Below, one piece after another: positions 9,343 through 16,286 of a stretch of DNA of 64,000 bases (the stretch's first letter is position 1; every line of letters begins with the position of its first letter). Source of the stretch: Citrobacter sp. GTDB lineage: Bacteria > Pseudomonadota > Gammaproteobacteria > Enterobacterales > Enterobacteriaceae. Where the stretch lies: NCBI GenBank assembly GCA_019415335.1, contig DXKH01000056.1:170666-234665 (forward strand), in the 5' to 3' direction. The position numbers and the translations under genes were made by a program. The notes under the pieces are model-generated. The model saw nothing but the letters and a program-made list of their open reading frames with translations. It was not told the origin of the DNA and made no database searches.

Positions 9343-10661
9343 TCGGCCGTATCTCGCGTTTCATGACGCGCTTCGTCAGTCGCTGGCTGCCCGATCCCCT
9401 GATTTTTGCCATGCTGCTGACGCTGCTGACATTCGGCATCGCGCTGTGGCTAACACCACAAACGCCGATCAGTATGGTGCGTTTCTGGGGGGATGGCTTC
9501 TGGAACCTGCTGGCCTTCGGGATGCAGATGGCGTTGATCATCGTGACAGGCCATGCGCTGGCCAGTTCTGGCCCGGTGAAAAACCTGCTGCGTACCGCCG
9601 CCTCTGCCGCGAAAACGCCCGCTCAGGGCGTGATGCTGGTGACTTTCTTTGGCTCCGTTGCCTGCGTCATCAACTGGGGCTTCGGTCTGGTGGTGGGGGC
9701 GATGTTTGCCCGTGAAGTTGCCCGACGCGTGCCGGGATCCGATTATCCGCTGCTGATTGCCTGCGCCTATATCGGTTTTCTGACCTGGGGCGGCGGCTTC
9801 TCCGGCTCGATGCCCCTGCTGGCGGCAACGCCGGGTAACCCGGTTGAACACATTGCGGGCTTGATTCCGGTCAGCGACACCCTGTTTACCGGTTTCAACC
9901 TCTTCATCACCCTCGGTTTGATTGTCGTCATGCCGTTTATCACCCGCATGATGACGCCAAAACCGTCGGACGTTGTCAGCGTCGATCCGAAACTGTTGAT
10001 GGAAGAGCCTGATTTTCAGAAGACTTTGCCGGCGGATGCACCGCCGTCAGAAAAACTGGAAGAGAGCCGAATTCTGGCGCTGATCATTGGGGCATTAGGC
10101 ATCGCTTATCTCGGGATCTACTTCGCCGAGAAAGGGTTCAACATCACCATCAACACCGTCAACCTGATGTTTATGATTGCCGGTCTGCTGCTGCACAAAA
10201 CGCCGATGGCCTATATGCGCGCCATTAGTGCCGCCGCGCGCAGCACCGCCGGTATCCTGGTGCAGTTTCCGTTCTATGCCGGGATCCAGTTGATGATGGA
10301 GCACTCCGGTCTCGGGGGGCTCATCACCGAATTTTTCATTAACGTCGCCAATAAAGACACCTTCCCGGTCATGACCTTCTTCAGCTCGGCGCTGATCAAC
10401 TTTGCCGTGCCGTCAGGCGGCGGTCACTGGGTTATTCAGGGACCGTTCGTAATGCCAGCCGCGCAGGCGTTAGGGGCCGATCTGGGTAAATCCGTGATGG
10501 CAATCGCCTACGGCGAGCAGTGGATGAACATGGCGCAACCCTTCTGGGCGCTTCCCGCACTGGCCATCGCCGGGTTGGGGGTTCGCGACATCATGGGGTA
10601 CTGCATCACCGCCCTGCTTTTCTCCGGCGTCATTTTTGTTGTCGGCCTGACCTTTTTCTGA
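9339..10661 (+). CDS. atoE: Short-chain fatty acid transporter AtoE
   Basis: Inner-membrane permease of the AtoE/short-chain fatty acid transporter family, importing butyrate or acetoacetate-type substrates for the AtoDA transferase. The 440 residues equal the E. coli length and consist largely of hydrophobic segments. Family-conserved stretches such as [15 protein letters not shown] and the C-terminal [16 protein letters not shown] can be read directly. A polar cytoplasmic-type loop lies at about 205-240. It overlaps atoA by four bases and is followed 29 bases later by atoB. Confidence 0.95.
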   Translation: MIGRISRFMTRFVSRWLPDPLIFAMLLTLLTFGIALWLTPQTPISMVRFWGDGFWNLLAFGMQMALIIVTGHALASSGPVKNLLRTAASAAKTPAQGVMLVTFFGSVACVINWGFGLVVGAMFAREVARRVPGSDYPLLIACAYIGFLTWGGGFSGSMPLLAATPGNPVEHIAGLIPVSDTLFTGFNLFITLGLIVVMPFITRMMTPKPSDVVSVDPKLLMEEPDFQKTLPADAPPSEKLEESRILALIIGALGIAYLGIYFAEKGFNITINTVNLMFMIAGLLLHKTPMAYMRAISAAARSTAGILVQFPFYAGIQLMMEHSGLGGLITEFFINVANKDTFPVMTFFSSALINFAVPSGGGHWVIQGPFVMPAAQALGADLGKSVMAIAYGEQWMNMAQPFWALPALAIAGLGVRDIMGYCITALLFSGVIFVVGLTFF

Positions 10662-10690
10662 CGGCAACCACTCACTTTAAGGAACAGAAG

Positions 10691-11875
10691 ATGAAAAATT
10701 GTGTCATCGTCAGCGCAGCACGTACCGCCATCGGCAGCTTCAACGGTGCGCTGGCAACCACCAGCGCCATCGAACTTGGCGCGACCGTAATTAGCGCTGC
10801 GCTGGAACGCGCGCAACTCGACCCGCAGCGTGTAGATGAAGTGATCATGGGCAACGTGTTGCAGGCCGGTCTGGGACAAAACCCGGCGCGTCAGGCGCTG
10901 CTAAAAAGTGGCCTTAGCGAAACCGTCTGCGGGTTTACCGTCAACAAAGTCTGCGGTTCAGGGCTTAAAAGCGTCGCACTGGCCGCCCAGGCGATTCAGG
11001 CCGGTCAGGCGCAGGCGCTGGTCGCCGGCGGCATGGAAAACATGAGTCTGGCCCCTTATCTGCTGGATGCGAAAGCCCGCTGGGGCTATCGTCTCGGCGA
11101 CGGTCAGTTGTCAGATGTGATTCTGCGCGACGGTCTGCTCTGCGCCACTCACGGCTATCATATGGGAATTACCGCCGAAAACGTCGCCCGCGAGTACGGG
11201 ATCAGCCGCGAAATGCAGGATGAGCTGGCGTTGCTCTCTCAGCAAAAAGCGGTCGCCGCCATCCATTCTGGCGCCTTCCAGGCAGAGATCGTGCCGGTCA
11301 GCGTCACGTCGCGTAAAAAAACCATCGTCTTTGACCGCGATGAATTCCCCAAGGCTGACTCAACGGCAGAAGGTCTCGCGGCACTGCGTCCGGCGTTTGA
11401 TAAGGCCGGTACCGTCACCGCCGGTAACGCTTCAGGGATCAACGACGGTGCGGCAGCGCTGGTGGTCATGGAAGAATCCGCCGCACTGGCAGCAGGGCTG
11501 AAACCGCTGGCACGCATTAAGGCATATGCCAGCGGCGGCGTCGCGCCGGCACTGATGGGGATGGGGCCGGTACCCGCCACACAGAAGGCACTGCAACAAT
11601 GCGGATTGCAGCTTTCCGATATCGATCTGATTGAAGCCAATGAGGCGTTTGCCGCGCAGTTCCTCGCCGTCGGCAAGACGCTGGGCTTCGATCCACAGAA
11701 GGTGAACGTGAACGGAGGTGCGATTGCGCTTGGGCATCCGATAGGCGCCAGCGGCGCGCGGATTCTGGTGACATTGCTGCATGCGCTTTCCGCCAGAGAT
11801 AAAACGCTGGGACTGGCGACGCTGTGCATCGGCGGCGGTCAGGGTATTGCGATGATTGTAGAAAGGATGAATTAA
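10691..11875 (+). CDS. atoB: Acetyl-CoA C-acetyltransferase AtoB
   Basis: Degradative thiolase that cleaves acetoacetyl-CoA to two acetyl-CoA, completing short-chain fatty acid use. The ATG at 10691 ([15 protein letters not shown]), with AAGGAACAG just upstream, gives 394 residues as in E. coli; the longer open frame from 10520 runs through atoE and is not coding. Catalytic elements are the nucleophilic cysteine in [10 protein letters not shown] (about 88), the histidine in LGHPIGASG (about 349) and the second cysteine in TLCIGGGQG (about 379). It is the last gene of atoDAEB and is followed by a strong hairpin terminator. Confidence 0.97.
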   Translation: MKNCVIVSAARTAIGSFNGALATTSAIELGATVISAALERAQLDPQRVDEVIMGNVLQAGLGQNPARQALLKSGLSETVCGFTVNKVCGSGLKSVALAAQAIQAGQAQALVAGGMENMSLAPYLLDAKARWGYRLGDGQLSDVILRDGLLCATHGYHMGITAENVAREYGISREMQDELALLSQQKAVAAIHSGAFQAEIVPVSVTSRKKTIVFDRDEFPKADSTAEGLAALRPAFDKAGTVTAGNASGINDGAAALVVMEESAALAAGLKPLARIKAYASGGVAPALMGMGPVPATQKALQQCGLQLSDIDLIEANEAFAAQFLAVGKTLGFDPQKVNVNGGAIALGHPIGASGARILVTLLHALSARDKTLGLATLCIGGGQGIAMIVERMN

Positions 11876-11936
11876 CTCCTGGGGTTCCCCTGGTTATACA
11901 CTAAATCATTCAGATGGCATGGATGCCTCTCATATA

Positions 11937-11975
11937 AACCCCAGACGCACAAATAACGATGCGGCTGGGGTTTTT
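11937..11975 (+). terminator. Rho-independent terminator after atoB
   Basis: AACCCCAG and CTGGGGTT pair as an 8-bp stem and are followed directly by TTTT. It lies 61 bases after the atoB stop on the same strand and closes the ato operon. Confidence 0.85.
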
Positions 11976-11979
11976 GACA

Positions 11980-12126
11980 CATCGGTCAGGAACCGATTTA
12001 CACGTCGCAAAGCGGCGGCCCGTAAGGGTAAGGCCCATGGATGAGCCAGGTCGCTCCGCAGCCAACACAGAGGCGGCTTGAAGGATAAAGTGTATCTGTC
12101 ATAATAAACAAAACCGAGGGACCTTA
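11980..12126 (+). other. GC-rich leader region before the RpiR-like gene
   Basis: This gene-free stretch separates the ato terminator from the regulator at 12127. It is GC-rich, unlike the gene that follows, and contains short complementary segments: AGCGGCGGCC, GGCC about 11 bases later, and AGCC with GGCT at 12059-12083. It could fold as a structured leader or be the remnant of a small RNA. GAGGGACC about 7 bases before the ATG serves as the ribosome binding site. I recognise no riboswitch class. Confidence 0.35.
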
Positions 12127-12882
12127 ATGAACATTATCGAACAACTTCAGTTACTGGTTAAAACAGGCTCGCACGCGGAACAGACAATTAGCCGTTACAT
12201 TCTGGCTACATTATCGGGTGCGGAAAAACTGACGTCGACGGCAATTTCAAAAAAGACGCAGACCAGCCAACCTTCTATCGTTCGCTTTGCGCAATCTCTC
12301 GGTTATACCGGTTTTACTTCATTTAAATATGATTTAATTAAGTGCCTGCGCAGTGAACCTGAGGCGCTACTTCCAGCCCAGGCGACGAAGAACAATGTTA
12401 TTCTTAGTGAGTTTATTAATAATAACAACCCTGCGTCCCTTAATACTTTCTTTGAAATTATTAATTCCAGCCGTAACCTCTATTTCTGTCATCCGCGAGA
12501 ACTGAGTTCCTTACTCAGCAATATCATTCAGGACTATAGTGATATTGGTAAAGTCTGCATTCCCGTGGAGTACCAGAATGCCCATTCATTGCTGACAAAT
12601 ACCCTGACGGATTGTGATTCCGTGATCCTGCTACCAGGGCTCAAAGATGAGCCGGATAATCAATTGATTACCTTGATTCGTGAACACGAGGCGGCCTCAC
12701 TGGCTGTCGCCTGCCATCAGAGCGGCGCGGCGCTTGCCGATGTGACCTTATATACGCCTCAGTCCAGCGTCAGCCCTCTCAGTTTTGCCGCACTGAAAAT
12801 GTCATTGCACACGCTTTTTTTCCACGCGCTGCAATATTGCTATCTGAATATGAATAATGAAAAGACGCCTCATAAACAATGA
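12127..12882 (+). CDS. RpiR-family transcriptional regulator of the PTS cassette
   Basis: Putative DNA-binding regulator. The first ~75 residues are a clear RpiR/MurR helix-turn-helix domain (ISRYILATLSGAEKLTSTAISKKTQTSQPSIVRFAQSLGYTG in outline, with the SQPSIVRFAQSLGY recognition helix). RpiR proteins normally add a SIS domain that binds a phosphosugar. Here the remaining ~170 residues keep an SIS-like size but lack an obvious Gly-rich, Ser-containing binding loop (the segment around residues 115-150 reads SSRNLYFCHPRELSSLLS). The gene is AT-rich relative to its neighbours. It is convergent with the oxidoreductase of the PTS operon, making local control of that operon the simplest reading. 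The ligand is unknown. Confidence 0.75.
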   Translation: MNIIEQLQLLVKTGSHAEQTISRYILATLSGAEKLTSTAISKKTQTSQPSIVRFAQSLGYTGFTSFKYDLIKCLRSEPEALLPAQATKNNVILSEFINNNNPASLNTFFEIINSSRNLYFCHPRELSSLLSNIIQDYSDIGKVCIPVEYQNAHSLLTNTLTDCDSVILLPGLKDEPDNQLITLIREHEAASLAVACHQSGAALADVTLYTPQSSVSPLSFAALKMSLHTLFFHALQYCYLNMNNEKTPHKQ

Positions 12883-12962
12883 TCATCGACCGGGTTGTGG
12901 GGGAATAAAGAACCCTGCCTTAATCAGAGAAATTAAAGCCAGAAAAACGGTTTATGAGGCGT
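12865..12962. repeat. 13-bp perfect inverted repeat spanning convergent gene ends
   Basis: ACGCCTCATAAAC at 12865-12877 is repeated as its exact reverse complement at 12950-12962. The left arm overlaps the last codons of the RpiR-like gene; the right arm lies 14 bases beyond the oxidoreductase stop. A shorter GGGTT/AACCC pair (12892-12896, 12911-12915) nests inside. It may act as a bidirectional transcript-end structure; no T-run follows either arm. Confidence 0.7.
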
Positions 12963-12976
12963 AAACTGCAAATTAA

Positions 12977-13993
12977 TTATAACTGCACAATACGTCCTGT
13001 TGATAATGAGTGATGTACGGCTTCGCAAATTAACGTCGCCTGCAACCCATCATCTGCGGTTGCCAGATAAGGAGTATCAAATAATATGTGCTCAACAAAA
13101 TCATGTATTGGCTGAATCCCGTAACCGCTGGCTTTATTATTAACGTAATTAATAAAATTATAATTTGGCGTTGCACTGCGCTGAGGGGTGAACATTTCAT
13201 ATCCGCGCAACTGCGCGTCGGCACGATAATAGTTATTCTCGGTAATAACAAAACTGCGACCATCATTTGCTTTTGGGAATGACGGAGGTAAGCACCACCC
13301 CACTTCAACAGTCCATTGCGCACCATTATCAAAGGTGACGAAAGACTGAATGGTGTCCCAGGAATCAATACCTTCCGCCACCAGCTTCTTCTTTTGTCCT
13401 ATTGCGTAGACGCTCACCGCATTGGCGCCGTTCATGTAATATCGAATCAAATCAAAACAATGTGTTCCGAGGAAATGAACGGGAGAACTCTCATTCGCCC
13501 ATGAAAGCCAGTTTTTCGGCACGTCGATGATATCGTCCATGCTCATATAGCCACGCAGGACCTGGCCAGTTTCGGGTTTCAACAGCTCATGGTGAATATG
13601 CTGTGCCATCCCGTCCCACCGTTTGTGATAATCGACACCAATCTTCACCCCCTGCTGCTGCGCACAGCGGATGATTTCCCGACATTCCGCTGACGTCGTC
13701 GCCATCGGTTTCTCAATCAGCACATGTTTGCCCGCCTCGATGGCCTCAATCGTGGCATCAAAGTGGAACGGATCCGGCGTGGCAATTGACACCAGGTCAA
13801 CCTCTGTCGCGGCAAACAACTCTGCCAGCGAGGCATAACCTGGGACCTTAAACTCCGCCGCAACTCTGGCGCGGATGTCCGGATTGATTTCGCAAAACCC
13901 GACCAGGTTCACCCACGGATTATAGTGATACGCATTGATATGATGTTTGCCATAAATACCGGCCCCCACCACTGCAGCATTGATTTTGTTCAT
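12977..13993 (-). CDS. Gfo/Idh/MocA-family NAD(P)-dependent oxidoreductase
   Basis: Predicted sugar, polyol or inositol dehydrogenase. The N-terminal Rossmann fold shows GAGIYGKHH (nucleotide-binding GxGxxG, about 11-16), followed by IATPDPFH and the family signature IEKPMATT (EKP, about 93-95). The substrate-binding half has VDYHKRWD and GTHCFDLIRYY, matching the H-x3-D catalytic region of this family. The ATG at 13993 gives 338 residues with GAGGAA seven bases upstream; a GTG one codon earlier is possible. It is the last gene of the PTS operon, 11 bases after the EIIBC gene. It probably oxidises the imported phosphorylated polyol, by analogy with SrlD, although SrlD belongs to a different dehydrogenase family. 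Confidence 0.8.
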   Translation of the reverse strand: MNKINAAVVGAGIYGKHHINAYHYNPWVNLVGFCEINPDIRARVAAEFKVPGYASLAELFAATEVDLVSIATPDPFHFDATIEAIEAGKHVLIEKPMATTSAECREIIRCAQQQGVKIGVDYHKRWDGMAQHIHHELLKPETGQVLRGYMSMDDIIDVPKNWLSWANESSPVHFLGTHCFDLIRYYMNGANAVSVYAIGQKKKLVAEGIDSWDTIQSFVTFDNGAQWTVEVGWCLPPSFPKANDGRSFVITENNYYRADAQLRGYEMFTPQRSATPNYNFINYVNNKASGYGIQPIHDFVEHILFDTPYLATADDGLQATLICEAVHHSLSTGRIVQL

Positions 13994-14004
13994 CACACGA
14001 TTCC

Positions 14005-15021
14005 TCAGTTAAACAAGCCAAACGAAAACAGATAACCGATGGCTACCGCCAGAGGTGCGGTAATCATCCGTGATAACAAGAAAGAGGGAACACCAAGACG
14101 AATGGTCTTCTCTTTCGCCTCCTGCATGGAAAGCCCAACGGGAATGAAGTCGGCACCCACCTGAACGTTAATCGCGAACAGCGCTGGCAACGCCATCAGC
14201 GGTGAAACCACCCCGCTACCGATTAGCGTTCCCACCAGCACACCAACGACCTGCGCAATCGCCGCGCCGGGAGCCAGAATGGGAGAAATAAAAGGCAGAC
14301 CACAGATAATCGCAATCACAAACAGACCGGTTAGCGATCCGGCCAGCGGTGACAGCGCATTCCCGGTCCACTGACCAATCGCGGTCTCCTGAACCAAAGC
14401 GATCAGAACCGAGATAAAGGCCATAAAGGGGATCACGTTTTTAATGCACAACTCAACCGATTCACGCGCCGAGGAGTAAAGCAGGCTGACGAAGTTACCG
14501 ATCCCCGTCGCAAAGCGCGTCATCAACTCCAGCGCGGTGTTAGTCGCTGAACCGCGCGGTTTGACTTCCACGTTATCGCGAGCAACCACGGAGGCGTCGC
14601 CTGCGAGGGCTGGTTCAACGAGCTCAACGTTTTCCTCCCCGATTACCGGTTGATTAATGGTCTCAATCAGCGAAAGCGATTCAAGACTGACGTCCGAGAC
14701 ATAGATATCCTCGGTGATATATTTCGCCAGCGGCCCCATCGCACCGGTAGGTAACACGTTGATCGTCTTAATTCTTTTCTGCGGATAGATGCCACAGCGC
14801 AGTGAACCGCCACAGTTGATGACCACACAAAGGATTTTCTTATCATCCGGCATGGCGTCAAAGCCGTTAACCACGGTCATCTCCAGCATTTCGCCGAGTT
14901 TTTTCGCGACCGGATCAATGGTTTTTCCGGTCAGCGACAGGATCACCATGCGGGTATCGCGATATAAATACATGTCATCGCCAATCCCTGAATGACCTTT
15001 TTTAATCAGTACAGTTTTCAT
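14005..15021 (-). CDS. Glucitol-family PTS EIIBC component (SrlE-like)
   Basis: Membrane component of a glucitol/sorbitol-type phosphotransferase system, resembling SrlE. The N-terminal EIIB domain (about 1-125) keeps the phosphocysteine region INCGGSLRCGIYP and the following TGAMGPLAKYITEDIYVS. The C-terminal half is a hydrophobic EIIC-type domain (about 175-338) with PFMAFISVLIA, GLPFISPILAPGAAIAQVVGVL and LFAINVQVGADFIPVGLS, all recognisable SrlE landmarks. At 338 residues it is slightly longer than SrlE (319). AGGAAAA lies upstream of the start, which overlaps the end of the EIIA gene by 20 bases. The substrate cannot be told from sequence; overall similarity to SrlE is clear but not close. 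Confidence 0.85.
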   Translation of the reverse strand: MKTVLIKKGHSGIGDDMYLYRDTRMVILSLTGKTIDPVAKKLGEMLEMTVVNGFDAMPDDKKILCVVINCGGSLRCGIYPQKRIKTINVLPTGAMGPLAKYITEDIYVSDVSLESLSLIETINQPVIGEENVELVEPALAGDASVVARDNVEVKPRGSATNTALELMTRFATGIGNFVSLLYSSARESVELCIKNVIPFMAFISVLIALVQETAIGQWTGNALSPLAGSLTGLFVIAIICGLPFISPILAPGAAIAQVVGVLVGTLIGSGVVSPLMALPALFAINVQVGADFIPVGLSMQEAKEKTIRLGVPSFLLSRMITAPLAVAIGYLFSFGLFN

Positions 15022-15400
15022 TGGTTTTCCTCATTATTGTCAATGGGCCAATCAATTCATTTACGGATGGAGAACAATGACTGTTTACGTGTAATGAACC
15101 ATAGGCTATTGGCTTTTCAGCCCCGTCAAATACCACCGTCACATGACCTAATTCGCATAAATTTTGCCATGCGGCCTCTCCCCAGCAGGTTATATTCCAG
15201 GTCCGATGATTAATCTGCAGAACATAATCCATTGTTTTTTGTAACGGGGTCACATCACAAACAATATTCTTAATAACCAACACATAGTCGAGATAATCTT
15301 CCGGAGCGTGGTCATTAAAGGTAATCAACATGCCATTAAGCAGTCCCTCTTCCACTTTTCTTCCAGCCTTTACGACGTCAGCCGAAAATAGTACTTTCAT
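15002..15400 (-). CDS. Glucitol-family PTS EIIA homologue (SrlB-like) lacking the usual phosphohistidine
   Basis: Cytoplasmic EIIA-type protein of 132 residues (SrlB is 123). Family landmarks are visible: GMLITFNDHAPEDY matches the SrlB MLITF segment, and ELGHVTVVFDG matches SrlB ELGHVTLRFDG. In SrlB the phosphorylated residue is His43 in YCFIHCHGELKG. The aligned stretch here is YVLVIKNIVCDV, with isoleucine at that position and no histidine nearby. The nearest candidate is the histidine of INHRTW, roughly 20 residues later. Either another residue is used, phosphate comes from a different EIIA, or the protein is regulatory. It lies between the EIIC and EIIBC genes and overlaps the latter. 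Confidence 0.75.
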   Translation of the reverse strand: MKVLFSADVVKAGRKVEEGLLNGMLITFNDHAPEDYLDYVLVIKNIVCDVTPLQKTMDYVLQINHRTWNITCWGEAAWQNLCELGHVTVVFDGAEKPIAYGSLHVNSHCSPSVNELIGPLTIMRKTNENCTD

Positions 15401-15409
15401 TGTTTTCCC

Positions 15410-15931
15410 TTATTCCTGATTAAGTTCGCGTTTCTCCAGCCGGGTGAAGATATATTCCGTAAGAAAACCACGGATAAAGCCGAGTAGAATACCCGCAGCG
15501 ATATAGCGTAATGCCAGGTCGGCAACCGGCAGGTCGAGTCGCGTCAGGCCGGCGGCGACGCCCAGCCAGATAAAGAGCTCCGAGGGTACAATGTGTGGGA
15601 ACAGAGACGTCAGCGGGTGTACGGTACTACCCAGCGCATCCTGATAAGCAGGCTTACAGCGCTCGGGTAAAAATTTACCCATCGTCAACGCACCGGGACT
15701 GCTGAGAAAGAACCAGGCAAAACTCGGCAAAATTCCGTAGGTTAATATTTTTGATTTCCCCATCAGGGTGGCGACTTTTTCCATTCGCTGTTGACCAATT
15801 AATTTCATAATAAAATTAACGGTCAAAATTAAGGTTATCAGCATCGGAATGGTGCTGACGATCATCCCGGAGAATATCTTACCTGCGCTCTGGAAAAGAT
15901 GGATAAAGCCTTCTGCAATTTCAACTATCAT
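15410..15931 (-). CDS. Glucitol-family PTS EIIC component (SrlA-like)
   Basis: Membrane EIIC component resembling SrlA (187 residues). The ATG at 15931 gives 173 residues beginning MIVEIAEGFIHLFQSAGKIFSGM, aligning with the SrlA start, and GGGAG sits six bases upstream; an in-frame ATG 36 bases earlier has no such site. At least three to four hydrophobic helices are visible. SrlA-like segments include GKFLPERCKPAY, HPLTSLFPHIVPSELFIWLGVAAGLT and a C-terminal FIRGFLTEYIF. It is the first gene of a four-gene operon with order EIIC, EIIA, EIIBC, dehydrogenase, whereas srl in E. coli runs A, E, B, D. Substrate unknown. Confidence 0.82.
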   Translation of the reverse strand: MIVEIAEGFIHLFQSAGKIFSGMIVSTIPMLITLILTVNFIMKLIGQQRMEKVATLMGKSKILTYGILPSFAWFFLSSPGALTMGKFLPERCKPAYQDALGSTVHPLTSLFPHIVPSELFIWLGVAAGLTRLDLPVADLALRYIAAGILLGFIRGFLTEYIFTRLEKRELNQE

Positions 15932-16236
15932 AGTTAACTCCCAACGTGTAGGTATAAGTATATTCATCCGTCAGAAGTGAACTGACAGATGAAGGCAGCC
16001 AACGCTTTTGTCTTTAAATTTTTAGGGGATTTTATTTAATAATTTTTCAGTTCTCCTGCCTGTAAGGGATCGTAAATATCGTGGTTTGGTAACAGGAAAG
16101 TTAACGGTAAATGGCTGAACAAACAGTGAGCACCTTCACAGAGTTATAATTATTCATTTAATTATGTATTTTTATACAACATATACAAACTATCCGGATA
16201 AGACGTTTGACAAGGGGAAACGGTGAATTCAGGACG
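15932..16236 (-). promoter_or_regulatory. Control region of the PTS operon
   Basis: This 305-base AT-rich stretch between the EIIC start and the gyrA terminator holds no convincing gene. It contains a CRP-like site (16125-16140) and a TGTAT-TTTT-ATACA palindrome (16165-16178) that could bind the local RpiR-like regulator. Several AT-rich hexamers could serve as -10 elements on the minus strand, so the transcription start cannot be chosen. Confidence 0.5.
16125..16140. promoter_or_regulatory. Probable CRP site upstream of the PTS operon
   Basis: AGTGA-N6-TCACA matches the CRP consensus TGTGA-N6-TCACA at nine of ten core positions. It lies about 195 bases before the EIIC start, and cAMP-CRP control would fit a PTS carbohydrate operon. 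Confidence 0.6.
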
Positions 16237-16237
16237 T

Positions 16238-16264
16238 AAAAAAGGGAGGCATCGCCTCCCTTTT
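16238..16264 (-). terminator. gyrA: Terminator downstream of gyrA
   Basis: On the minus strand GGGAGGC pairs with GCCTCCC around a three-base loop and is followed by a run of six T (complement of the A run at 16238-16243). A T run on the other side makes it potentially bidirectional. It begins 22 bases after the gyrA stop. Confidence 0.85.
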
Positions 16265-16286
16265 GTGTGGTCGTTAACCCCGCAGA

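Noticed and set aside
10520..10690. Extension of atoB into atoE
   Set aside because: Runs out of frame through the conserved end of atoE; AAGGAACAG and the conserved [15 protein letters not shown] set the start at 10691.
11980..12126. Cobalamin or other known riboswitch before the RpiR-like gene
   Set aside because: A GAGCCAGG segment resembles part of the B12 element, but the remaining conserved boxes are absent.
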